Virus record (IMG/VR): IMGVR_UViG_3300009494_000005
Coordinates: 1-52,313 of that record
Source: a virus
DNA: 52,313 nucleotides
Reading direction: 5' to 3' (one strand)
The position numbers and the translations under genes were made by a program. Of this stretch, positions 47,095 through 52,313 are shown in pieces; position 1 is the stretch's first letter; every line of letters starts with the position of its first letter. The notes under the pieces are model-generated. The model was not told the origin of the DNA. It was given only the letters and a program-made list of their open reading frames with translations, and did not search any database.

Positions 47095-47775
47095 GTGGCT
47101 GAGACTCGGTTCGACCCGCATGTGTGGGGTTGGATAAAGAAGAACAACGGCACGACGGTGGTCTACGACCAGACCGGCGGCGACTTCAACCCCAATGTGT
47201 CGCAGGACGACGGCGCAGGCTACAAAAAACGAGCGTACTTTTCATTCGACACGTCAGCGATCCCGGCGGGTGCGACGATCGACTCGGCGGTGCTGGCTTT
47301 CAAGTTCAGCATAGTGGCAGAACCCGTCGGATTCAGCGGGACGTGGCAATTCAGCTTCTACTACGACCACGACCGGATTGGCTCTACGCTGTCGGCGGAC
47401 GATTGGGGTTTCCCTGATCTAGCGGGCACGAAATCGTGGCCGTCGACGCCGTCAACGTGGGTAGAGTACGAGGCGACACTCGTAGTTGCTTCGGTCAACA
47501 AGAACGGAGACACGGACATAGAAGCGCGATGCACGGGGGCATACACCGATCCCGAGGGTCCGGTTCAGTGGAGATTCGTCGCACGGCGATCGCCGCCCAT
47601 CGTGCATCATGTTTATCTGACCGTGACATACACTGTGCCAGCCGGGCTGTTCAACCGATGGAACTGGAAGCTCCCGGCTCTCCCGGGTTTCTCGTCAGTG
47701 ATCGGGACCGTCGTCCTTGCGTCGGGCGACCTCCAAGTGGTCGAGCGGTTCTATCCGCGGACGGTGGAGGCGTGA
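47095..47775 (+). CDS. Putative appendage protein with DNRLRE-like domain, copy 2 (diverged)
   Basis: The 226-residue counterpart of 5453-6136. The ends are conserved (GTG start with AE; GLFNRWNWKLPALPGF and RFYPR near the end), as is the RAYFSFDTSAIPAGATIDSA signature, here a better DNRLRE match. The rest, about 150 residues, shares little with copy 1. Flanking genes differ far less. This is the sharpest contrast between the two copies. Confidence 0.55.
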   Translation: MAETRFDPHVWGWIKKNNGTTVVYDQTGGDFNPNVSQDDGAGYKKRAYFSFDTSAIPAGATIDSAVLAFKFSIVAEPVGFSGTWQFSFYYDHDRIGSTLSADDWGFPDLAGTKSWPSTPSTWVEYEATLVVASVNKNGDTDIEARCTGAYTDPEGPVQWRFVARRSPPIVHHVYLTVTYTVPAGLFNRWNWKLPALPGFSSVIGTVVLASGDLQVVERFYPRTVEA

Positions 47776-47776
47776 C

Positions 47777-48427
47777 ATGCAGATCGTCAAGCAGAGCGTA
47801 GCGCGGGACATCCCTTGCCTCCTCATCGACCTCGACGGCTCGACGCCCGACACGGGCGTTGTCGCGGGTTCGGTGACGATTAGCTCCCGCAAGGAGGGCG
47901 CGTCGGCGTGGACCGCCAAGACCGCAACCGGCAACTGGACCGAGGTGGGCAAGGGCGCATACCTAATCTCGTGGTCGACGACGGACCTCAACACCGTCGG
48001 CCGCTTCGACTTCGTGGTGGAGGTGTCGGGCGACATCAACTACTACGGGTCGCTCGTCGTGAGTGCGAACCTCCTCGACGACCTCGCAACCGACATCGGC
48101 GCGCTCAACGACCTCGCGCTCACGGACATCCTGTCAGACTCGACGGCCTTCGCGGGAGCCAACATCGCGGCGATTGTCAGCGCGATCGCGGCACTGGAGA
48201 ACATCAGCGCGGCCGACGTCGACGCGGAGTTGATCATCGCCCACGGACCGGGTAGTTGGGAGGGCGGCGGTGCCGCACCGACAGTCGCGGCGATTGCGGA
48301 GGCGGTGCACGACGTCAAGGTGACATTCAACAAGACCACCGGCGGCCTCGTAATCACCATGGCCGACGACACCCCGTTGACGTCCGTGACCATCACCGAC
48401 ACGGCCGGGGAGGTGACGCGCGAATGA
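47777..48427 (+). CDS. Tail-associated protein, copy 2, shorter variable centre
   Basis: The 216-residue counterpart of 6138-6875. The N-terminal beta domain and the C-terminal APTVAAIAEAVHDVKVTFNK end are conserved. The central segment is replaced by a shorter Ala/Ile-rich one (GANIAAIVSAIAALENISAA). It begins at ATG 47777 right after the previous stop and overlaps the next gene by ATGA. Confidence 0.5.
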   Translation: MQIVKQSVARDIPCLLIDLDGSTPDTGVVAGSVTISSRKEGASAWTAKTATGNWTEVGKGAYLISWSTTDLNTVGRFDFVVEVSGDINYYGSLVVSANLLDDLATDIGALNDLALTDILSDSTAFAGANIAAIVSAIAALENISAADVDAELIIAHGPGSWEGGGAAPTVAAIAEAVHDVKVTFNKTTGGLVITMADDTPLTSVTITDTAGEVTRE

Positions 48428-49236
48428 GCCACGACCCCGTAGGGCTGATGACTGACGGCCTCGCCTCGGGCTTCAACACCTCCTTTCTCAACTACTGCCC
48501 CGTGATGGTGCGGGTCATAGGGGAGGACGGGGCGGCGATCTCCGGCGCAACGGTCACGATAGGGTCGACCGCTCTGACGACTGACGGGAGCGGTCTGATC
48601 ACAGAGACTGAGTTTGCGGCCGGCGCGTATTCCTTCCTCGTCGCCGCCCCGGGGCACCGGTCCGTGCTGTCGGAGGTGACGCTCGACGGCCGGCGGGATT
48701 GGACGATCCCGCTCAAACCGACGAGTTACCCGGGCACAATTCCCGAAATGATGGACGTGGTCGACGCGCTCAAGGCCGACCTCGACGCCGACCCGACGCT
48801 CACCGCGATGGACGGATGGCAACCGTGCCCTAGGTGCTACGACTCGACAATGCCCGACCTGTTCGGTGCGGGGCTCCGCACCGTCTACGTCTGCCCTATT
48901 CCCGACGAGCACAGGGAAGGCGCGAGCGAGGGGCTACGCGCCGACGGCACCGAGACTCAATCGTTCGGGGTCTATCGGCACGTCGCGCTGTACCCGTGCG
49001 TCACGATGGCCGGCAAAGGGTCAGCGGGGCTCCTCACGGACGACGAAGGGCTCGAAGCCATGACAGTGGCGGTGACGAACCTACTGCGATACAACGACCT
49101 CGACGGCCTCGTGGCGTGGATCGAGCGACCCATCGGCGTCCAGCGCGACGTCGGCACGCAGGAGCACGGCGGGCTGTTCTATCACAAGCTCAACCGTGTT
49201 ATGCTCCGCGCGTTCGTCGGGCAGGACGAGACGTAG
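48424..49236 (+). CDS. Ig-like domain / possible tail terminator protein, copy 2
   Basis: The 270-residue counterpart of 6872-7690. The Ig-like part (MVRVIGEDGAAISGATVTIG) and the start of the second domain (EMMDVVDALKADLDADPTLT) are nearly unchanged. Differences lie at residues 140-170, where two residues are missing. The overlap with the preceding gene is kept. Confidence 0.5.
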   Translation: MSHDPVGLMTDGLASGFNTSFLNYCPVMVRVIGEDGAAISGATVTIGSTALTTDGSGLITETEFAAGAYSFLVAAPGHRSVLSEVTLDGRRDWTIPLKPTSYPGTIPEMMDVVDALKADLDADPTLTAMDGWQPCPRCYDSTMPDLFGAGLRTVYVCPIPDEHREGASEGLRADGTETQSFGVYRHVALYPCVTMAGKGSAGLLTDDEGLEAMTVAVTNLLRYNDLDGLVAWIERPIGVQRDVGTQEHGGLFYHKLNRVMLRAFVGQDET

Positions 49237-49244
49237 GAGGGACC

Positions 49245-49418
49245 ATGAAGAACACACCGATGAGTTCCATGCACGCGCGGTGGAAGTGCGAGAGGGAAGC
49301 GAAGGCGGCCAAGCCGGCCGAGCCGGTTGCGCGGGGGACGACGTCCCGTGGGCCGGCAAACGAGGACCCGGGCACGGCGGCCGAGCCGGACCCGACAGGA
49401 GAGGAGGACGATAGCTAG
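49245..49418 (+). CDS. Small charged protein, copy 2
   Basis: The 57-residue counterpart of 7699-7875. It starts at ATG behind GTAGGAGGGACC, keeps SMHARWK and EEDDS, and has a different middle. It ends directly at the ATG of the tail tube gene, as in copy 1. Confidence 0.55.
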   Translation: MKNTPMSSMHARWKCEREAKAAKPAEPVARGTTSRGPANEDPGTAAEPDPTGEEDDS

Positions 49419-49934
49419 ATGAGCGTCTCAAAGGACAACATCTGCAACGGCCCTAGCACCTGCTCGCTGAACATCGCGGCGGGCGGCCTTGTTGATGTTG
49501 GGGCCCTCGCACCCGGAGGCGTGACGATCACGCGCGAGCCGGAGATCCTCTTGATTCACCCGGAGCAGACCATGGGTCCGATCAAGGGGTATCCGACGAG
49601 CGAGTCGTATGTGATAGCGTTCACGATCTGGGAAATGACGACGCGAAACGTCGACCTCATGGTGTTCGGGGGCGACGGGAGCTACGACGCGACGCCGGCG
49701 GCGCCCGACGACTTTGGAGGCACCGACGAGTGCACCGAGGCGGTTCTGACGGTTTACGGAACCTGCCCCGGCCAGCTTCAGCGGGCGATCACGTTCAATC
49801 AGGCGATCCCCGTAGAGCCCGGCGACTGGGTTCAGTCCCGGGAAGCGGAGCACAACATCGGCGCGAAATGGCGATCTCTCTGCGACCCGGCCGACAACAC
49901 GATCGGGGCGATGGAGGACAGCCTGCCCGCGTAG
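49419..49934 (+). CDS. Major tail tube protein, copy 2 (putative)
   Basis: The 171-residue counterpart of 7876-8391 and the most similar pair in the window. The few changes include AAG to GGG around residue 22. Such closeness, beside more diverged genes, suggests recent exchange between the two lineages or very strong constraint; since many third positions are also the same, exchange is favoured. Confidence 0.65.
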   Translation: MSVSKDNICNGPSTCSLNIAAGGLVDVGALAPGGVTITREPEILLIHPEQTMGPIKGYPTSESYVIAFTIWEMTTRNVDLMVFGGDGSYDATPAAPDDFGGTDECTEAVLTVYGTCPGQLQRAITFNQAIPVEPGDWVQSREAEHNIGAKWRSLCDPADNTIGAMEDSLPA

Positions 49935-49949
49935 CCTCCTCCTAAATCA

Positions 49950-49969
49950 CGGCCGAAGAAGAAAGGCCG
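49950..49969 (+). promoter_or_regulatory. Short hairpin overlapping a ribosome site, copy 2
   Basis: CGGCC (49950-49954) and GGCCG (49965-49969) pair around GAAGAAGAAA, identical to 8408-8427, just before ATG 49973. Confidence 0.45.
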
Positions 49970-49972
49970 ACA

Positions 49973-50578
49973 ATGGCACTGTGGCAAGAAAAACGAGGCT
50001 ATTGGTGCTGTTCGGATGTAAACCTCGTCGCCGCGATGATGGTCGAGAACTACGTCATCAAGGACGGCGTGATCGACGACACGGACGCACTCCCTCCGGT
50101 TGACCTCGCGTTCGCGTACATCGAACTCGTGCCGAGGAAGATTCCGAAGAAACGGCGACGAGGCACATCCGGCAAGAACCGGCTAGTCTACACCGGGCCC
50201 AACGAGGTCCGGCGTCGAGAACTCCGCGAGTGGAAACCTGTGATCATGTTTGCACTCGCGCCGTACGAGCACTCGCACCGGCTAGCCAACGCGAAGAAAG
50301 ACATGTGGTTCAACGGCACGTTGTTTAGCTCTCCCGTCTACGGCGTCCAGCACCACGCACTGATGCGGATAGTCGAGCAGATCCGGGAGGAGTTCGAGCG
50401 AAAAACCGGCCGACCGACGAGTCTCAAGAACAAGGCGTTCGCCGTGAACCTCATCGACGGCGTCGCGCGGTTGGCCCCCGAGAGGACAGAACTCTCGGCA
50501 GAAGCTAAGGAGATCCCGAGTGTCGCCATCAGAGGAGAAGAAGCCCGAATCGGAGCCCGCGGACTCATCCACAAGTAA
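49973..50578 (+). CDS. Conserved tail-region protein, copy 2
   Basis: The 201-residue counterpart of 8431-9036, equal in length and highly similar (QKRGYWCCSDVNLVA changed only at the start; FEHSHR becomes YEHSHR). Its end overlaps the chaperone gene by 59 bases as in copy 1. Unknown function. Confidence 0.6.
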   Translation: MALWQEKRGYWCCSDVNLVAAMMVENYVIKDGVIDDTDALPPVDLAFAYIELVPRKIPKKRRRGTSGKNRLVYTGPNEVRRRELREWKPVIMFALAPYEHSHRLANAKKDMWFNGTLFSSPVYGVQHHALMRIVEQIREEFERKTGRPTSLKNKAFAVNLIDGVARLAPERTELSAEAKEIPSVAIRGEEARIGARGLIHK

Positions 50579-51329
50579 GCCGCTGCTTCGCCGCGTTGTC
50601 GTGGAGGGAGAGGAGGGCGCAGCGTCGCCCGACACCCCGCCCGACAGGATCGTGAAGATCGAAGTCCCGCCGCCCGACGCACCGCCGGCCGGCGACGATC
50701 CGGTGATAGAGAAGAAGCCGAAGAAGAAGAGCGCATCGACGCTCAGGACCGAGCGGCTCAAGGCCGAGGTGGACGTGATCATCGAGGCCGGGACGTTCAA
50801 GGCGAAGCACGTCGCGGACCCGCTCATCATCAAGCCGATGGGCAAGTTCGTTGAGGTCGTGTCGGTCGCGTTCGCGGAGCTCATGGAGAAGGCCAAGACC
50901 CCGCCGATAGACACCTTCCAGTCTATCGTGCGCGACGAGCATCCCGACTGGCACCCCGACCGCGTCGCCGGCGTTGCGATTCAGCGGTTCGTGGCCGAGC
51001 GCGGGCAGTTGTCCGTGGTCGCGGCCGCGAAGGTGGCGGCCGAGTCGAATCTGATGTACGAGCTCGCCGGCCTCGCCGTGGAACACGACCGCGACTGGGC
51101 CGAGAAGAACCTCATGCCGGGTGAGGCCATGCGGATCACGCGGGCCGCGCTCGAGATCGGTGAGGTTCGGGACTACTTGGGGGAATCCCTCTCGATCCTC
51201 GGAACAGAGGTAGTGGAGGAGGTCGACGAGGAGGAGGATGGAGCCGAAACGCCGTCGCCGTCGGGCGTCGCGTCAGAGGTGCCGTCGTCAGACTCTACGG
51301 CCTCGGGCACGGAGGATTTGAGCAGCTAG
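50520..51329 (+). CDS. Tail assembly chaperone, short form, copy 2
   Basis: The 269-residue counterpart of 8978-9802, starting at GTG behind TAAGGAGATCCCGA. The disordered N-terminus has diverged and is shorter, while the helical domain (DEHPDWHPDRVAGVAIQRFV) and the acidic/Ser-rich end are kept. Confidence 0.75.
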   Translation: MSPSEEKKPESEPADSSTSKPLLRRVVVEGEEGAASPDTPPDRIVKIEVPPPDAPPAGDDPVIEKKPKKKSASTLRTERLKAEVDVIIEAGTFKAKHVADPLIIKPMGKFVEVVSVAFAELMEKAKTPPIDTFQSIVRDEHPDWHPDRVAGVAIQRFVAERGQLSVVAAAKVAAESNLMYELAGLAVEHDRDWAEKNLMPGEAMRITRAALEIGEVRDYLGESLSILGTEVVEEVDEEEDGAETPSPSGVASEVPSSDSTASGTEDLSS

Positions 51330-51622
51330 AAGCCCGGGACGTGATCGAGGGCTATCTCACCGCCAAGGCTGTCACGAAGGAGGACACATTCCATGCCGGC
51401 GTCGCCGTTGCTTGCGGATCGACCGGCAGGATCGCAGAGCTAGCGGCGTATCTGACGGGCGGCGACCCGAACACGGTTCACGCTCCTGACGAGATCGACG
51501 CGGCCGACAAACCGGAACCCTTCCTCCGGCGCATACTCCAGACGCCCGGGGAGCACGTCGAGGTGGCTATGACACCCGACGGCCAGTACGACCTCGCGGC
51601 ATTCTTCGACGACGAGGAATAG
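50520..51622 (+). CDS. Tail assembly chaperone, -1 frameshift fusion, copy 2
   Basis: The -1 frame is open from 51164 (after TGA 51161) to TAG 51620. GGGGGAA at 51179-51185, in phase G GGG GAA, is the candidate slip site, giving about 367 residues. Conserved -1 protein before the short-form stop (GRRVRGAVVRLYGLG) and after it (TPGEHVEVA) supports translation. Indels between copies in the shared region are all multiples of three, keeping both frames. Confidence 0.7.
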
Positions 51623-51626
51623 CAAC

Positions 51627-52313
51627 GTGCCAGCTGTGGGTTTCGGTGGACAGATGGCCCTCCGTACGGCCGTCACTCTTGGCAACAAGCAGTTTCTCAA
51701 GAGCATCGACCAGATGGAGCGGCGCATGGGCGGCTTTACTGCGTTCATGCACCGCTCCTCGCGCACGATGGGTGCCGGGGCACTCGCCATAGGTGCGGGC
51801 CTCGGGCTCGCCACGAAGGCGGCCGCTGACTTCGAGCAGTCGATGGCAAACATGGACTCCGTCGCCAACACCACCGGCGCGGAGTTCGGCCGGTTGAAGC
51901 AGCTTGCGTTCGACATGAGCACGACGACGATGCGATCTGCGACCGAGGCGGCGGGGGCGATGTATGAGCTTGCGTCGGCCGGCCAACGGGCCGGGCAGAT
52001 CTACTCCACGCTCCCGTCCGTGATCAAACTCGCAGACGCTACGCAGTACGGGCTTTCGGAAACGACCTCGACTGTCGTTGCCACGATGAACGCCTTTGGT
52101 CTGGAGGCGTCCGACACCGAGCGGATCGTCAACGTCATGGCGGCCTCCATCGGCGGCTCGATGGCCAAGATGGACAAGCTGTCGAACTCGTTCTCCTACA
52201 TCGGGCCCGTGGCGCGATCCGCAGGACTGAGCATCGAGGAAACGTCGGCCGCGCTGATGGTCCTCTACAACGCCGGCCTTGACGGGTCGGCCGCCGGCAC
52301 GACGCTACGCCGA
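51627..52313 (+). CDS. Tape measure protein, copy 2 (cut by window end)
   Basis: The first 229 codons of the counterpart of 10097-12529, starting at GTG. The tape measure core (DFEQSMANMDSVANTTGAEF, SIEETSAALMVLYNAGLDGS) is nearly identical, and no stop is reached. Differences include SASFAYIG to SNSFSYIG. The rest lies outside the window. Confidence 0.88.
   Translation, partial: MPAVGFGGQMALRTAVTLGNKQFLKSIDQMERRMGGFTAFMHRSSRTMGAGALAIGAGLGLATKAAADFEQSMANMDSVANTTGAEFGRLKQLAFDMSTTTMRSATEAAGAMYELASAGQRAGQIYSTLPSVIKLADATQYGLSETTSTVVATMNAFGLEASDTERIVNVMAASIGGSMAKMDKLSNSFSYIGPVARSAGLSIEETSAALMVLYNAGLDGSAAGTTLRR

Larger units (their letters stand above)
41656..52313 (+). repeat. Structural module, copy 2 (diverged)
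   Basis: This is the counterpart of 1-10783, with the same gene order, the same nested and frameshifted genes, and the same intergenic hairpins. It follows the single terminase and portal genes in the canonical order, so it belongs naturally to the genome that occupies the middle of the window. Its third codon positions look richer in G/C than those of copy 1. The window ends inside its tape measure gene. Confidence 0.93.

Noticed and set aside
1-52313. Integrase, repressor, transposase, tRNA genes, CRISPR arrays or insertion sequences
   Set aside because: Looked for in protein motifs and repeats on both strands; none could be supported.

Overview
The window is high-GC DNA with every supportable gene on the + strand. 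Genes are tightly packed, often with ATGA/TGATG overlaps, and use ATG, GTG and TTG starts behind strong GGAGG-type ribosome sites. It is a tailed-phage (siphophage) genome with a Mu-like head module: DUF935-type portal fused to a gpF-type minor head protein, gpI-type protease/scaffold, and a gp36-like neck protein. No transposase, integrase, lysogeny repressor, DNA polymerase or tRNA was seen. The host is not identifiable. Four sites with RpoN (sigma-54) promoter geometry would, if real, argue against Actinobacteria, which lack RpoN.

Layout. 1-16.3 kb: structural module, copy 1 (protease with nested scaffold, decoration-like protein, major capsid, neck and tail-completion proteins, tail appendage proteins, tail tube, frameshifted tail chaperones, tape measure, two tail-tip proteins). 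16.3-18.0 kb: lysis (small TM protein, amidase, papain-like/NlpC-like protein), closed by a strong terminator. 18.0-24.9 kb: small early or regulatory genes with sigma-70-like and sigma-54-like promoters. 24.9-25.7 kb: candidate origin between an annealing-type recombination protein and a RusA-like resolvase. 25.7-29.0 kb: unknown genes and a sulfotransferase-like protein. 29.0-36.2 kb: a cargo region with tiny membrane proteins, a SAM methyltransferase, secreted small proteins, GT2-like and GT-B-like glycosyltransferases, a ParB/sulfiredoxin-fold protein, a radical-SAM protein and an ASCH-like protein. 36.2-41.7 kb: terminase subunits and the portal-gpF fusion. 41.7-52.3 kb: a second, diverged copy of the same structural module, cut by the window end inside the tape measure gene.

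The two copies are colinear. Position 1 corresponds to about 41,656 and position 10,783 to 52,313, giving a repeat unit of about 41.65 kb. Divergence is uneven: very similar around the tail tube, clearly lower in capsid genes, and strongly diverged in one appendage gene. The simplest reading is a circularly permuted or concatemeric phage genome of about 41.6 kb where the sequence runs from one strain into a related one. Tandem prophages or a true module duplication are alternatives. Comparing the copies is also useful: it shows compensatory changes in RNA hairpins around the capsid genes, a conserved nested scaffold start, and conserved protein in the -1 frame of the tail chaperone fusion.
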